64,000 nucleotides of DNA from Kluyvera sichuanensis (GTDB lineage Bacteria; Pseudomonadota; Gammaproteobacteria; Enterobacterales; Enterobacteriaceae), in NCBI RefSeq assembly GCF_014218705.1, contig NZ_JABBJF010000016.1:37914-101913 (forward strand). Direction: 5' to 3'. Shown here in pieces: positions 46,290-56,547 of this stretch. Below the pieces are notes generated by a model. That model was not told the DNA's origin and searched no databases. It worked only from the letters and a program-made list of their open reading frames with translations. The position numbers and the translations under genes were made by a program. How positions within the stretch are numbered: the stretch's first letter is position 1; each line of letters begins with the position of its first letter.

Positions 46290-48113
46290 TTAATCTTCTT
46301 TTGGACCGCGCATCGCGCGTTTACGGTCGTTTTCAGTCAGGTGACGTTTACGGATACGGATAGACGTTGGGGTAACTTCTACCAGTTCGTCGTCATCGAT
46401 GAACTCCAGAGCTTGTTCCAGAGTCATTTTCTGAGCTGGGACCAGCGTGGTGGCTTCATCAGTACCAGAAGCACGCATGTTGGTCAGTTTTTTACCGGTC
46501 AGGCAGTTTACAGTCAGGTCGTTAGAACGGCTGTGAATACCGATGATCTGGCCTTCGTAAACTTCTGCGCCGTGGCCCAGGAACAGCTTACCGCGGTCCT
46601 GCAGGCTGAACAGTGCGAACGCAACCGCTTTACCCTGACCGTTGGAGATCAGTACGCCGTTCTGACGCTGGCCCACTTCACCCGGACGAACGTCGTCGTA
46701 GTGGCTGAAGGTGGAGTACAGCAGACCGGTACCGGAGGTCATGGTCATGAATTCTGAACGGAAGCCGATCAGACCACGGCTTGGGATCACGTAGTCGAGA
46801 CGTACGCGGCCTTTTCCGTCTGGATTCATGTTTTTCAGGTCGCCTTTACGCTCACCCAGTGCCTGCATGACAGAACCCTGGTGCTGCTCTTCGACGTCCA
46901 GCGTTACGTTTTCGAATGGCTCTTGTTTACGGCCATCGATTTCGCGGAAGATTACTTTCGGACGGGAAACCGCCATTTCGAAACCTTCACGACGCATGTT
47001 TTCAATCAGAACGGACAGGTGCAGTTCACCACGGCCAGAAACGCGGAATGCGTCTGCATCCGGAGTTTCTTCAACGCGCAGTGCCACGTTGTGTACCAGT
47101 TCTTTCTTCAGACGGTCCAGAATCTGGCGAGAGGTAACGTACTTACCTTCTTTACCACAGAATGGAGAGGTGTTGACGTTGAAGAACATGGTTACCGTCG
47201 GTTCATCAACGGACAGTGCTGGCAGCGCTTCGACGTTCTGCGGGTCGCAGATGGTGTCGGAGATGTTCAGCTCGCCCAGACCGGTGATCGCGATGATGTC
47301 GCCAGCTTCAGCCAGGTCGCTATCGATACGCTCCAGACCCAGGTGAGTCAGTACTTTACCAACTTTACCGTTACGGGTTTCGCCTTCGCTATCGATGATA
47401 GTGATCTGCTGGTTTGGCTTCACTTTACCGCGTTTGATACGGCCGATACCGATAACACCAACGTAGTTGTTGTAGTCCAGCTGGGAGATTTGCATCTGCA
47501 GCGGGCCATCCAGGTCTACGTCTGGAGCCGGTACACGATCAACGATGGTCTGATACAGCGGGGTCATGTCTTCCGCCATATTTTCGTGATCCAGACCTGC
47601 GATACCGTTCAGCGCGGAAGCGTAAACGATAGGGAAGTCCAGCTGTTCGTCGGTCGCGTCGAGGTTAACGAACAGGTCGAATACCTGGTCAACAACCCAA
47701 TCAGGACGCGCGCCTGGACGGTCAACTTTGTTGATAACAACAATTGGCTTCAAACCATGAGCAAATGCTTTTTTGGTCACGAAGCGCGTCTGCGGCATCG
47801 GGCCATCCATTGCATCAACTACCAGCAGCACAGAGTCAACCATGGACATGACGCGCTCAACTTCACCACCGAAGTCGGCGTGCCCTGGGGTATCAACGAT
47901 GTTGATACGGTAATCATTCCATTTGATTGCGGTGTTTTTCGCGAGGATGGTAATCCCACGCTCTTTCTCCAAATCGTTGGAGTCCATCACACGTTCTTGA
48001 GTTTCAGCACGTGCATCAAACGTACCGGATTGCTGCAGCAGCTTATCGACCAGGGTAGTTTTACCATGGTCAACGTGCGCGATGATGGCGATGTTACGCA
48101 AATTTTCGATCAC
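46290..48113 (-). CDS. bipA: BipA (TypA), ribosome-associated GTPase
   Basis: BipA is a translational GTPase of the EF-G/LepA group needed for 50S subunit assembly at low temperature. The 607 residues start with G1 AHVDHGKTT (12-20), then G2 [11 protein letters not shown]3 [10 protein letters not shown] and G4 NKVDRPGAR. Domains II, III, V and a C-terminal domain follow. Same length as E. coli. Divergent from glnA. Confidence 0.98.
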   Translation of the reverse strand: MIENLRNIAIIAHVDHGKTTLVDKLLQQSGTFDARAETQERVMDSNDLEKERGITILAKNTAIKWNDYRINIVDTPGHADFGGEVERVMSMVDSVLLVVDAMDGPMPQTRFVTKKAFAHGLKPIVVINKVDRPGARPDWVVDQVFDLFVNLDATDEQLDFPIVYASALNGIAGLDHENMAEDMTPLYQTIVDRVPAPDVDLDGPLQMQISQLDYNNYVGVIGIGRIKRGKVKPNQQITIIDSEGETRNGKVGKVLTHLGLERIDSDLAEAGDIIAITGLGELNISDTICDPQNVEALPALSVDEPTVTMFFNVNTSPFCGKEGKYVTSRQILDRLKKELVHNVALRVEETPDADAFRVSGRGELHLSVLIENMRREGFEMAVSRPKVIFREIDGRKQEPFENVTLDVEEQHQGSVMQALGERKGDLKNMNPDGKGRVRLDYVIPSRGLIGFRSEFMTMTSGTGLLYSTFSHYDDVRPGEVGQRQNGVLISNGQGKAVAFALFSLQDRGKLFLGHGAEVYEGQIIGIHSRSNDLTVNCLTGKKLTNMRASGTDEATTLVPAQKMTLEQALEFIDDDELVEVTPTSIRIRKRHLTENDRKRAMRGPKED

Positions 48114-48264
48114 AACTTTGCCTCGGGCATTAGAAATAGCGCGTTATTGTACACGGATTAATCGCACTACAAAACAGGATCACAGAGATCCTCCGCAAAC
48201 AAGTATTGCAGAGTTCCTTTGTGATCGCTTTCACGGAGCATAAAAAGGGCACCTAATCACAATT

Positions 48265-48354
48265 TGCACCAATATGGTGCTCATCGCTTCAGGATAAGCA
48301 CTATAATGGTGCAAAGACGCTATCGTGGTGCAGCCCTTTTGCACTATGGTGCGC
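48265..48354. promoter_or_regulatory. NtrC enhancer sites upstream of glnA
   Basis: Sites of the TGCACCA/TGGTGCA pattern are at 48265-48281 (TGCACCAATATGGTGCT), 48297-48313 (AGCACTATAATGGTGCA), about 48316-48332 and 48339-48354 (TTGCACTATGGTGCGC). They lie upstream of the sigma-54 promoter, as in E. coli glnAp2. Confidence 0.85.
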
Positions 48355-48385
48355 ATGATAACGCCTTTTGGGGGTGATTTAAAAG

Positions 48386-48402
48386 TTGGCACAGATTTCG
48401 CT
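48386..48402 (+). promoter_or_regulatory. Sigma-54 promoter glnAp2
   Basis: TTGGCACAGATTTCGCT has the -24 GG and -12 GC pair of RpoN promoters (TGGCAC-N5-TTGC type). It is 91 bases before the glnA start. Confidence 0.9.
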
Positions 48403-48492
48403 TTGTATATTTCAGGGCAACAACGCCACTTTAAGCAGTGATTGAAGACCTCGTTACCACGACGACAATGATAAATCCGGGAGATGTTAAGT

Positions 48493-49902
48493 ATGTCCGC
48501 TGAACACGTTTTGACGATGCTGAATGAGCACGAAGTGAAGTTTGTCGATCTGCGCTTCACCGATACCAAAGGTAAAGAACAGCACGTCACTATTCCTGCG
48601 CATCAGGTAAATGCCGAATTCTTCGAAGAAGGCAAAATGTTTGACGGCTCCTCTATCGGTGGCTGGAAAGGCATTAACGAATCCGACATGGTTCTGATGC
48701 CAGATGCATCTACCGCTCTCATCGACCCGTTCTTTGAAGAGTCTACCCTGATCATTCGTTGTGACATCCTGGAACCAGGTACACTGCAGGGCTACGACCG
48801 TGACCCGCGCTCCATCGCTAAACGCGCTGAAGAATACCTGCGCGCTACCGGCATCGCAGACACCGTTCTGTTCGGGCCAGAGCCAGAATTCTTCCTGTTT
48901 GATGACATCCGCTTCGGCGCATCCATCTCCGGTTCTCACGTTGCTATCGATGACATCGAAGGCGCATGGAACTCCTCCACCAAATACGAAGGTGGTAACA
49001 AAGGTCACCGTCCAGGCGTTAAAGGCGGTTACTTCCCAGTTCCTCCGGTTGATTCCTCACAGGACATCCGTTCTACCATGTGTCTGATCATGGAAGAGAT
49101 GGGCCTGGTTGTTGAAGCACACCACCACGAAGTTGCGACTGCTGGCCAGAACGAAATCGCCACCCGCTTCAACACCATGACCAAGAAAGCGGACGAAATT
49201 CAGATCTACAAATATGTTGTGCACAACGTCGCTCACCGCTTCGGTAAAACCGCGACCTTTATGCCAAAACCAATGTTTGGCGATAACGGTTCCGGCATGC
49301 ACTGCCACATGTCCCTGTCCAAGAACGGCGTAAACCTGTTCTCCGGCGACAAATATGCTGGCCTGTCCGAGCAAGCGCTGCACTACATCGGCGGTGTTAT
49401 CAAACACGCTAAAGCTATCAACGCCCTGGCTAACCCGACCACCAACTCCTACAAGCGTCTGGTCCCGGGTTACGAAGCACCGGTTATGCTGGCTTACTCT
49501 GCCCGTAACCGTTCTGCATCCATCCGTATTCCGGTTGTTGCTTCTCCGAAAGCGCGTCGTATCGAAGTACGCTTCCCGGACCCAGCGGCTAACCCATACC
49601 TGTGCTTCGCGGCACTGCTGATGGCTGGCCTGGACGGCATCAAAAACAAAATCCACCCTGGCGAAGCCATGGACAAAAACCTGTACGACCTGCCGCCAGA
49701 AGAAGCGAAAGAGATCCCACAGGTTGCTGGCTCTCTGGAAGAAGCGCTGCAGGCTCTCGATGCAGACCGCGAGTTCCTGACCGCAGGTGGCGTGTTCACT
49801 GATGAAGCTATCGACGCTTACATCACGCTGCGCACCGAAGAAAACGACCGCGTACGTATGACTCCGCACCCGGTTGAGTTCGAGCTGTACTACAGCGTCT
49901 AA
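48493..49902 (+). CDS. glnA: GlnA, glutamine synthetase
   Basis: GlnA makes glutamine from glutamate, ammonia and ATP. The 469 residues (same as E. coli) start [15 protein letters not shown]. The [17 protein letters not shown] and [17 protein letters not shown] motifs are present, and the adenylylated Tyr is in [13 protein letters not shown] at 48493 is preferred over an in-frame TTG-type start at 48484. First gene of glnALG, controlled by NtrC and sigma-54. Confidence 0.98.
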   Translation: MSAEHVLTMLNEHEVKFVDLRFTDTKGKEQHVTIPAHQVNAEFFEEGKMFDGSSIGGWKGINESDMVLMPDASTALIDPFFEESTLIIRCDILEPGTLQGYDRDPRSIAKRAEEYLRATGIADTVLFGPEPEFFLFDDIRFGASISGSHVAIDDIEGAWNSSTKYEGGNKGHRPGVKGGYFPVPPVDSSQDIRSTMCLIMEEMGLVVEAHHHEVATAGQNEIATRFNTMTKKADEIQIYKYVVHNVAHRFGKTATFMPKPMFGDNGSGMHCHMSLSKNGVNLFSGDKYAGLSEQALHYIGGVIKHAKAINALANPTTNSYKRLVPGYEAPVMLAYSARNRSASIRIPVVASPKARRIEVRFPDPAANPYLCFAALLMAGLDGIKNKIHPGEAMDKNLYDLPPEEAKEIPQVAGSLEEALQALDADREFLTAGGVFTDEAIDAYITLRTEENDRVRMTPHPVEFELYYSV

Positions 49903-49994
49903 TCGTATTTTGAGTTGTACTTTCCAGCTGAAGCCGCGCCATTGCCCTTAGGTTCTGGCGCACTCCCTGGAATTAAGTTGCCGTGGAAACTTTC

Positions 49995-50020
49995 AGCCCA
50001 TCTCAGGATGGGCTTTTTTC
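49995..50020 (+). terminator. Terminator in the glnA-glnL gap
   Basis: AGCCCATC, TCAG, GATGGGCT followed by TTTTTT. It limits read-through from glnA to glnLG. In E. coli the glnA 3' UTR ending at this terminator also yields the GlnZ sRNA. A similar RNA (about 49903-50020) is possible here but was not established. Confidence 0.85.
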
Positions 50021-50064
50021 TCCACCAACAACCTGATATCTCGCGCTTTTTACCCGTAAAAAGC

Positions 50065-50086
50065 TATACTGCACTAAAACAGTGCA
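50065..50086 (+). promoter_or_regulatory. glnL promoter with overlapping NtrC site
   Basis: TATACT (-10, 50065-50070) overlaps TGCACTAAAACAGTGCA (50070-50086), an NtrC-type palindrome. In E. coli NtrC bound here represses the glnL promoter. Confidence 0.78.
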
Positions 50087-50108
50087 AGCCTTTTCAGGAG
50101 ACTGCTAA

Positions 50109-51158
50109 ATGGCAACAGGCGCACTGCCCGATGCTGGGCAGATCCTTAACTCGTTAATCAACAGCATTTTACTGGTCGATGATGACCTGGCCGTTCACTA
50201 TGCGAACCCTGCCGCACAGCAACTACTGGCGCAGAGCGCGCGCAAACTCTTTGGTACGCCCTTACCCGAGCTTCTGAGCTATTTCTCGCTGAACATTGGC
50301 TTGATGCAGGAGAGCCTGCAAACGGGTCAGGGGTTTACCGATAACGAAGTGACGCTGGTGATTGACGGCCGCTCACATATTCTTTCGCTTACTGCACAGC
50401 GTCTGCCGGACGGTTTTATCCTGCTGGAAATGGCGCCGATGGATAATCAACGTCGCCTCAGCCAGGAGCAGCTCCAGCACGCCCAGCAAATCGCGGCACG
50501 CGATCTGGTACGAGGGCTCGCCCACGAGATTAAAAACCCGCTGGGTGGCTTACGCGGCGCTGCACAGCTACTCAGTAAGGCGCTGCCAGACCCGGCGCTG
50601 ACCGAGTACACCAACGTCATCATTGAGCAGGCCGACCGCCTGCGGAATCTGGTCGACCGTCTGCTTGGCCCACAGCATCCCGGTACGCACATCACCGAGA
50701 GCATTCATAAAGTGGCGGAACGCGTCGTCAAATTGGTGTCGATGGAGCTGCCGGAGAACGTCACTCTGGTGCGCGATTACGATCCAAGTTTGCCGGAACT
50801 TCCGCACGATCCAGATCAGATTGAACAAGTTCTGCTAAATATTGTGCGCAATGCGCTGCAGGCGCTTGGCCCGGAAGGGGGCGAAATTGTCCTGCGCACC
50901 CGCACCGCATTTCAGTTAACGCTGCACGGCGTACGCTACCGACTGGCCGCTCGAATTGATGTTGAAGATAACGGCCCCGGTATTCCATCGCATTTGCAGG
51001 ATACGCTGTTTTACCCGATGGTCAGCGGCCGCGAAGGCGGCACCGGGCTGGGTCTGTCGATAGCGCGCAGCCTTATCGATCAGCACTCCGGCAAAATTGA
51101 ATTTACCAGTTGGCCAGGCCATACCGAGTTCTCGGTTTTCCTGCCAATCAAGAAATAA
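50109..51158 (+). CDS. glnL: GlnL (NtrB), nitrogen sensor kinase
   Basis: NtrB phosphorylates or, with PII, dephosphorylates NtrC. The 349 residues have an N-terminal PAS domain (about 10-105), the phospho-acceptor His139 in [13 protein letters not shown], and ATPase boxes [17 protein letters not shown] and [10 protein letters not shown]. Same length as E. coli. glnG follows after 9 bases. Confidence 0.98.
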   Translation: MATGALPDAGQILNSLINSILLVDDDLAVHYANPAAQQLLAQSARKLFGTPLPELLSYFSLNIGLMQESLQTGQGFTDNEVTLVIDGRSHILSLTAQRLPDGFILLEMAPMDNQRRLSQEQLQHAQQIAARDLVRGLAHEIKNPLGGLRGAAQLLSKALPDPALTEYTNVIIEQADRLRNLVDRLLGPQHPGTHITESIHKVAERVVKLVSMELPENVTLVRDYDPSLPELPHDPDQIEQVLLNIVRNALQALGPEGGEIVLRTRTAFQLTLHGVRYRLAARIDVEDNGPGIPSHLQDTLFYPMVSGREGGTGLGLSIARSLIDQHSGKIEFTSWPGHTEFSVFLPIKK

Positions 51159-51167
51159 GGTGTGTTT

Positions 51168-52580
51168 ATGCAACGAGGGATAGTCTGGGTCGTTGATGAC
51201 GATAGCTCCATCCGTTGGGTGCTTGAACGCGCGCTCACCGGCGCGGGGTTAACCTGCACCACGTTTGAAGGCGGAAAAGAGGTGCTGGATGCGCTGGCCA
51301 CCAAAACGCCTGACGTGCTGATGTCCGATATCCGCATGCCCGGAATGGACGGCCTGGCGCTGTTAACGCAAATTAAGCAGCGCCATCCGATGCTTCCGGT
51401 CATCATAATGACCGCGCACTCCGATCTGGATGCCGCCGTTAGCGCCTACCAGCAGGGAGCGTTTGACTACCTGCCAAAACCGTTTGATATCGATGAAGCG
51501 GTCGCGCTGGTCGAGCGAGCGATTAGTCACTACCAGGAGCAGCAGCAGCCGCGTAACGTACAGGTCAATGACCCAACCACCGATATCATCGGTGAAGCAC
51601 CCGCTATGCAGGACGTGTTTCGCATTATCGGTCGCCTCTCACGCTCGTCTATCAGCGTGCTGATTAACGGCGAGTCCGGTACCGGTAAAGAGCTGGTTGC
51701 CCATGCGCTGCATCGCCATAGCCCTCGCGTTAAAGCACCGTTTATCGCGCTCAACATGGCGGCAATTCCAAAAGACCTGATTGAGTCTGAGCTGTTTGGC
51801 CATGAGAAAGGGGCATTTACCGGCGCGAATACCGTTCGCCAGGGTCGATTCGAGCAGGCCGACGGCGGCACGCTGTTCCTCGATGAAATTGGCGATATGC
51901 CGATGGACGTTCAGACCCGCCTGCTGCGCGTACTGGCCGACGGTCAGTTCTACCGCGTCGGCGGCTATGCCCCGGTGAAGGTTGACGTACGCATCATCGC
52001 GGCAACCCACCAGAACCTCGAACAGCGCGTTCAGGAAGGCAAATTCCGCGAGGACTTATTCCACCGCCTGAACGTAATCCGCGTCCACCTGCCGCCGCTG
52101 CGCGAGCGCCGGGAAGATATTCCGCGCCTGGCGCACCACTTCTTGCAGGTTGCCGCACGCGAACTGGGCGTGGAAGCCAAGCTGCTGCACCCAGAAACCG
52201 AAGCGGCGTTAACGCGCCTGGCCTGGCCGGGTAACGTGCGTCAGCTGGAAAACACCTGCCGTTGGCTCACGGTGATGGCCGCAGGACAAGAAGTGCTGAT
52301 TCAGGATCTGCCGAGCGAGCTGTTTGAAGCCAGTATGCCGGACAGCACCACGGCAACGTCGCTGCCGGATAGCTGGGCAACGCTGCTGGCGCAGTGGGCT
52401 GACAGAGCGCTGCGTTCCGGTCATCAAAACCTGCTTTCTGAGGCCCAGCCGGAGATGGAGCGTACGCTGCTGACCACCGCGCTGCGCTACACACAGGGGC
52501 ACAAACAGGAAGCGGCTCGCCTGCTTGGCTGGGGTCGCAATACCCTGACGCGTAAGCTGAAAGAACTGGGAATGGAGTAA
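51168..52580 (+). CDS. glnG: GlnG (NtrC), nitrogen response regulator
   Basis: NtrC activates sigma-54 promoters. Receiver domain: DDD (10-12), phospho-acceptor Asp54 (MSDIRMPG), PKPFD. AAA+ domain: Walker A GESGTGKE (about 169-176), [13 protein letters not shown] sigma-54 contact loop, Walker [12 protein letters not shown]. Fis-type HTH at the C-terminus ([20 protein letters not shown]). The ATG at 51168 is preferred over one two codons upstream, since [12 protein letters not shown] is the family start. Confidence 0.98.
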   Translation: MQRGIVWVVDDDSSIRWVLERALTGAGLTCTTFEGGKEVLDALATKTPDVLMSDIRMPGMDGLALLTQIKQRHPMLPVIIMTAHSDLDAAVSAYQQGAFDYLPKPFDIDEAVALVERAISHYQEQQQPRNVQVNDPTTDIIGEAPAMQDVFRIIGRLSRSSISVLINGESGTGKELVAHALHRHSPRVKAPFIALNMAAIPKDLIESELFGHEKGAFTGANTVRQGRFEQADGGTLFLDEIGDMPMDVQTRLLRVLADGQFYRVGGYAPVKVDVRIIAATHQNLEQRVQEGKFREDLFHRLNVIRVHLPPLRERREDIPRLAHHFLQVAARELGVEAKLLHPETEAALTRLAWPGNVRQLENTCRWLTVMAAGQEVLIQDLPSELFEASMPDSTTATSLPDSWATLLAQWADRALRSGHQNLLSEAQPEMERTLLTTALRYTQGHKQEAARLLGWGRNTLTRKLKELGME

Positions 52581-52691
52581 GGCCAGAGTGAAGTGTAAAT
52601 ATTGCTCGATTTGCGCAAGTTGCTGCAATTTTATACTTTACTGTTTCGATGAGTTCAGTATTATTCAGCCCGCAAATTCGAGGGGACGATA

Positions 52692-52799
52692 ATGTTTGAA
52701 TCATTGATTAATTTGGCTTCAAGCGGCGCCGCCGGTCATTCACCACAGACGGCCGTTGCTGCCGTGCTGTGTGCCGCGCTGGTCGGGCTGTTTAGCTAA
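52692..52799 (+). CDS. yshB: YshB, small membrane protein
   Basis: A 35-codon gene, MFESLINLASSGAAGHSPQT, then a hydrophobic tail AVAAVLCAALVGLFS. It aligns with E. coli YshB (36 residues), found at the same place between glnG and hemN. The ATG follows GGGG six bases upstream. Function is not well known. A role in Salmonella virulence-related stress has been reported for the family. Confidence 0.88.
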   Translation: MFESLINLASSGAAGHSPQTAVAAVLCAALVGLFS

Positions 52800-52857
52800 G
52801 CCGGATGGCGCTTACGCTTAACCGGCCTGTTGGCCCGGTAAGCGTAGCGCCACCGGG
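52799..52857. repeat. REP/BIME element between yshB and hemN
   Basis: GCCGGATGGCGCTTACGCTT then AACCGGCC, TGTTGG, and CCCGGTAAGCGTAGCGCC form two inverted REP units. They match the E. coli BIME architecture and the GCCGGATGGCG...  consensus core. Confidence 0.85.
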
Positions 52858-52868
52858 CAATATCATCG

Positions 52869-54242
52869 CTAAATCACCCGCGAAAACTGCTGCATCCGCG
52901 CCTTCTGTCGCAGATAGGCATCAAAGCACATGCAGATATTACGAATTAACAGACGACCTTTCGCCGTCACCTTAATCCCCTTCTCACTCACATCCACCAG
53001 CCCATCCTGCGCCAACGGTGCCAGCAGCTTCAGGTCTTCGGCAAAATAGTCGCTAAACTTCAGCGCCCACTGCTGCTCTATTACCGCGAAATCGAGGCTG
53101 AAGTTACAGATAAGCGCTTTGATAACATCGCGACGGATACAGTCATCACGAGTCAACGCAATGCCGCGCCACAGCGCATTACCCTGCTCGGCAACCTGCT
53201 GGTAATAGAGCTTCAGCTCTTTTTGGTTCTGCGCGTAGCAGTCGCCAATCATGCTGATCGCGGATACGCCCATACCCAGCAGGTCGGTATCGCCCTGGGT
53301 GGTGTAGCCCTGGAAGTTGCGATGCAGCACGCCTTCGCGCTGGGCTACGGCCAGTTCGTTATCCGGGCGGGCAAAGTGATCCATACCGATAAACTGGTAG
53401 CCTGCCTGAGTCAGCGAGCCGATGGTTTCCTGCAAGATATCCAGCTTCTGCTGCGCCGACGGCAGGTCCGCGTCTTTAATCTTGCGCTGAGCGGCAAACA
53501 ACGTCGGCAAGTGCGCGTAGTTAAACACGCTCAGACGGTCAGGGTTCAACTCGGCAACGCGCTGCAGGGTAAAGGCAAAGCTCTCTGGCGTTTGCTTCGG
53601 CAGGCCGTAGATAAGGTCGATATTGGTCGAGGTGAAACCAATTTCGCGCGCGTGGTTGAGCAGCGCGAAGATAAAGTCTTCGTCCTGCTCGCGGTTCACC
53701 AGCCGCTGCACTTCTTTGTTGAAGTCCTGTACACCCATGCTCAGGCGGTTAAAGCCCTCGGCGCGCAGGTGGTCGATAACGTCCAGCTCAATTTCGCGCG
53801 GGTCGACTTCAATAGAAATTTCCGCGTCGGCATCAAAGTGAAAATGCTCGCGCAGCAGCGTCATCAGGCGGCTGATTTGCGCCTTATTCAGATAGGTTGG
53901 CGTACCGCCGCCCCAGTGAAGCTGGCTGACGTGACGGCCGGTAAACAGCGGCGCGCGCTGGCGAATTTCCTGCTCCAGCACATCGAGATACTGGTCAGCT
54001 TTATGCTGCTGGCGGGTAACAATTTTATTGCAGCCGCAGAAATAGCAGAGCTTGTGGCAGAACGGAATATGCACGTACAGCGACAGCGGACGTTCGGGGT
54101 AACGCGCAACGGCGTTATGAAACTCAGGTTCGCCAAAGGCGTCAGAGAATTCCAGTGCGGTGGGATACGAGGTATAGCGCGGCCCGGAATAGTTATATTT
54201 CTGGATCAGGGCCAGATCCCAGTCGATTAACTGCTCAGACAT
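52869..54242 (-). CDS. hemN: HemN, oxygen-independent coproporphyrinogen III oxidase
   Basis: A radical SAM enzyme converting coproporphyrinogen III to protoporphyrinogen IX under anaerobic conditions. 457 residues, same as E. coli. The Cys62-x3-Cys66-x2-Cys69 motif (CHKLCYFC) binds the [4Fe-4S] cluster. A further Cys71 follows. The start is ATG at 54242 with GGAAGGAG upstream. GTG two codons upstream is possible but not conserved. Confidence 0.97.
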   Translation of the reverse strand: MSEQLIDWDLALIQKYNYSGPRYTSYPTALEFSDAFGEPEFHNAVARYPERPLSLYVHIPFCHKLCYFCGCNKIVTRQQHKADQYLDVLEQEIRQRAPLFTGRHVSQLHWGGGTPTYLNKAQISRLMTLLREHFHFDADAEISIEVDPREIELDVIDHLRAEGFNRLSMGVQDFNKEVQRLVNREQDEDFIFALLNHAREIGFTSTNIDLIYGLPKQTPESFAFTLQRVAELNPDRLSVFNYAHLPTLFAAQRKIKDADLPSAQQKLDILQETIGSLTQAGYQFIGMDHFARPDNELAVAQREGVLHRNFQGYTTQGDTDLLGMGVSAISMIGDCYAQNQKELKLYYQQVAEQGNALWRGIALTRDDCIRRDVIKALICNFSLDFAVIEQQWALKFSDYFAEDLKLLAPLAQDGLVDVSEKGIKVTAKGRLLIRNICMCFDAYLRQKARMQQFSRVI

Positions 54243-54244
54243 GC

Positions 54245-54427
54245 TCACTCCTTCCGATGGTATCGCGAACGACGACGGCGTGCCGGTGCTGCTCCGTTAC
54301 GAAGCAACAGCCGGTTGCGCAGCCACTTTTGACGCCGCGACAACCGTCGTAGTTTAACGAATAACCACACCAGATAACATACAACCAAAAGGGTTATAAG
54401 CAGGACTGGCAAGCCAATCGGGTGCAA
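54245..54427 (-). CDS. Possible small membrane protein between yihI and hemN
   Basis: An open frame of 60 codons from TTG at 54427, coding for a hydrophobic segment (IGLPVLLITLLVVCYLVWLF, residues 4-23) and a strongly basic tail (RRQKWLRNRLLLRNGAAPAR). It begins 3 bases after yihI and overlaps the alternative hemN start. The TTG start and poor ribosome-binding site (GAGGCGG at a 13-base distance) make translation uncertain, and no family was recognised. Confidence 0.35.
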   Translation of the reverse strand: MHPIGLPVLLITLLVVCYLVWLFVKLRRLSRRQKWLRNRLLLRNGAAPARRRRSRYHRKE

Positions 54428-54430
54428 ACG

Positions 54431-54946
54431 TTAGTTTCCGCCTCTCAGCAGACGCATCATGTCTTCCTTGCCCTCTTCTTCCTCTTCTTCTTCGTCATCA
54501 TCGTAAGAGAGGCCGAGTTGCTGCATCAGTTCATCGATGCGATCCAGTTTAGCGTCTACCCATTTCTGCTCTTCAGCGGTCAGGGTTTCGTCATTTTCCA
54601 GACGTTCCAGCAGCGCGTCCAGGCGCTCATCTCTCTCCAGCATATCCAGCTCGGCCTGCGGTGAAAGCATAGGTTTCTCGCTCTTCGGTTTGGGCTGTTT
54701 CACGACCGGTGCGTCAGTAACGCCCAGCGCGATGGGTTTTTTACTGCCAATACGAGGATCTTTTTGCTGCTTTTGTTTATTGGAGCCGGATGCACCGTCA
54801 GAGCCAGTCGCACGGCTTCCCGCCGCGTTACCACGGTGTTTTTTATCGTTTTTACGCTCGCGAGCTTCCAGGTTCAGTTCTTCACGCGTTTTACGACGCT
54901 GTTTACCTGGAGTTTTACCGCGCGGTGCAGAGGTTGGTTTTTTCAT
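54431..54946 (-). CDS. yihI: YihI, Der GTPase-activating protein
   Basis: A 171-residue protein that stimulates the GTPase Der and controls 50S subunit assembly. The N-terminal part is very basic ([20 protein letters not shown]), the rest acidic, with a C-terminal run of Asp/Glu ([14 protein letters not shown]). Same layout as E. coli YihI (169 residues). Confidence 0.95.
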   Translation of the reverse strand: MKKPTSAPRGKTPGKQRRKTREELNLEARERKNDKKHRGNAAGSRATGSDGASGSNKQKQQKDPRIGSKKPIALGVTDAPVVKQPKPKSEKPMLSPQAELDMLERDERLDALLERLENDETLTAEEQKWVDAKLDRIDELMQQLGLSYDDDEEEEEEEGKEDMMRLLRGGN

Positions 54947-55013
54947 GATGTCTGTCTTTAAGCCGTTTTATTCAGTATAGAATTGAGCCGGAATCTAGCA
55001 GAAAGCAAACAAA

Positions 55014-55256
55014 GAAAAAAGGCGACAGAGTAATCTGTCGCCTTTTTTCCTGACTCACAACCCTTTACGGGTTCTACATTCCATGTTGGCTTTCAACGCG
55101 CCCTGTCTATCCGTTAGCTCTATAACAGTCCCTGTTATGGTCCCTATCCGTGTTTAACGTCTCCAGACGTTCGCCTTCCTGGCTGATTCCTTCGGTCTTC
55201 GCCTCCTGGCGCTCCTGACCGCTCATCCTGAGTCTACATTCCTTCCGGCGCCCTTG
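55014..55256 (-). ncRNA. csrC: CsrC regulatory RNA
   Basis: On the minus strand a roughly 240-base RNA with repeated GGA motifs (CAGGATGAGCGG, CAGGAGCGCCAGGAGG, GGAAGGAATG, CAGGAAGGCG, TGGAG, CAGGGAC) and a GGCGACAGATTACTCTGTCG C terminator stem with T-run at its end (55019-55045). The sequence and position between yihI and engB match E. coli CsrC, which sequesters CsrA. TTGTTA-16-TAAAGT is a candidate promoter just upstream. The 5' end is approximate. Confidence 0.88.
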
Positions 55257-55420
55257 CCGATGGGTGCTACTTTACAGTGTTGGACTAAACTAACAAGCAA
55301 CGAAACGGTGAAAAATGGACAAATCAGAATATTGCCCAATATTAACTATATGATTTCAAATGATTTGAATATTATGTCGCCCCCGTTTTTTCCTAAATTT
55401 CGCATAGAGACAATGGCAAA

Positions 55421-55451
55421 TGTCTTACAAACGAAAGGGCATCGTCTTACA
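55421..55451. promoter_or_regulatory. Paired TCTTACA motifs upstream of csrC
   Basis: TCTTACA (55423-55429) and TCTTACA (55445-55451) are 22 bases apart, two helical turns. On the csrC strand they read TGTAAGA, the half-site of the UvrY pattern (TGTAAG-N6-CTTACA). They lie about 170-195 bases upstream of csrC. UvrY activation is inferred. Confidence 0.4.
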
Positions 55452-55536
55452 GTCAATGCGCGAAGAGGAAAACCAGTCTTTTTTTGCCGATCGGGTATAA
55501 TCGCCCGCATTGCCTGATTTAACGGAGAAGACCGTT

Positions 55537-56172
55537 TTGACTAACTGGAACTATCAACAGACGCACTTTGTGACCAGTGCGCCTGATATCCGCCACTTAC
55601 CTTCCGATACCGGAATCGAAGTGGCCTTTGCTGGCCGCTCCAACGCGGGGAAATCCAGCGCCCTGAATACGCTCACCAACCAGAAAAGTCTGGCGCGTAC
55701 TTCAAAAACGCCGGGCCGTACTCAGCTGATTAACCTGTTTGAAGTCGCCGATGGCAAACGCCTGGTCGACCTGCCAGGTTATGGCTATGCGCAGGTTCCG
55801 GAAGAGATGAAGATCAAATGGCAGCGTGCGCTGGGTGAATACCTGGAGAAACGTCTGTGTTTGAAAGGATTAGTGGTGCTGATGGATATTCGCCATCCGC
55901 TGAAGGACCTCGACCAGCAGATGATCGAGTGGGCCGTCGCCAGCGAAATCCCGGTACTGGTACTGCTGACGAAAGCGGACAAGCTGGCGAGCGGCGCGCG
56001 TAAGGCGCAGCTGAACCAGGTTCGTGAAGCAGCGTTGGCTTTTAATGGCGACGTGCAGGTTGAAGCTTTTTCTTCACTGAAAAAGCAGGGTGTCGATAAG
56101 CTGCGTCAGAAGCTGGATAGCTGGTTTAACGATATTCCGCCGCAGGAAGAAGTTGAGGCGGCAGAAGAGTAA
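55537..56172 (+). CDS. engB: EngB (YihA/YsxC), ribosome biogenesis GTPase
   Basis: An essential GTPase of the Era/Obg superfamily acting in 50S assembly. 211 residues, starting TTG at 55537 ([17 protein letters not shown]), as in E. coli. G1 GRSNAGKSS (33-41), G2 [10 protein letters not shown]3 [10 protein letters not shown] and G4 TKAD are visible. An extension upstream to 55510 has no conserved residues. GGAGAAG is upstream of TTG. Confidence 0.96.
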   Translation: MTNWNYQQTHFVTSAPDIRHLPSDTGIEVAFAGRSNAGKSSALNTLTNQKSLARTSKTPGRTQLINLFEVADGKRLVDLPGYGYAQVPEEMKIKWQRALGEYLEKRLCLKGLVVLMDIRHPLKDLDQQMIEWAVASEIPVLVLLTKADKLASGARKAQLNQVREAALAFNGDVQVEAFSSLKKQGVDKLRQKLDSWFNDIPPQEEVEAAEE

Positions 56173-56291
56173 TCCCCCTGCTTTTATCCCGGATAGTGGC
56201 GCACTGCGCCCTGTTCCGGGCTCGCTCTATCCCACTGATTTAACGCAATACCTTTCAATTTTATCGCGCCGAAAACTTTTCTTTCGCCCAA

Positions 56292-56400
56292 TAAAAAACG
56301 CCCCAGTCATTACTGACTGGGGCGGCTAAAATATTCAGCCAAATCCGATTACGTGAAGTAAAAGGTCTGAAAGATAGAACATCTTACCTCTGTACCCTAC
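56292..56400 (-). ncRNA. spf: Spot 42 sRNA
   Basis: Read on the minus strand, GTAGGGTACAGAGGTAAGAT followed by TTCTATCTTTCAGACC and TTTGGCTGAATATTTTAGCC is identical over most of its 109 bases to E. coli Spot 42. The terminator CCCCAGTCAGTAATGACTGGGG with TTTTTTAT is at the 3' end. It is an Hfq-dependent repressor of galK and carbon-uptake genes and is repressed by cAMP-CRP. Confidence 0.97.
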
Positions 56401-56547
56401 GAGATTAACTCTACTCTTTTTTACCCCGTTCAGAAAGCATTTTTTGTAGTTTTTTTTCATTTGTTACATAACGAATTCTAATGTTCATCACAAAACTAGA
56501 TAAGTTATGTTGCTTACTTACAAAAAAGAGCGTTATTCATCGGATAC

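Noticed and set aside
46881..48161. A 426-codon reading frame on the plus strand opposite bipA
   Set aside because: bipA on the minus strand has intact GTPase motifs and a full-length match, and the opposite frame shows only the mirrored codon bias. No ribosome-binding site or domain was seen.
53223..54230. A 335-codon plus-strand frame opposite hemN
   Set aside because: hemN is intact and conserved. The opposite frame has no domain and begins without a plausible ribosome-binding site.
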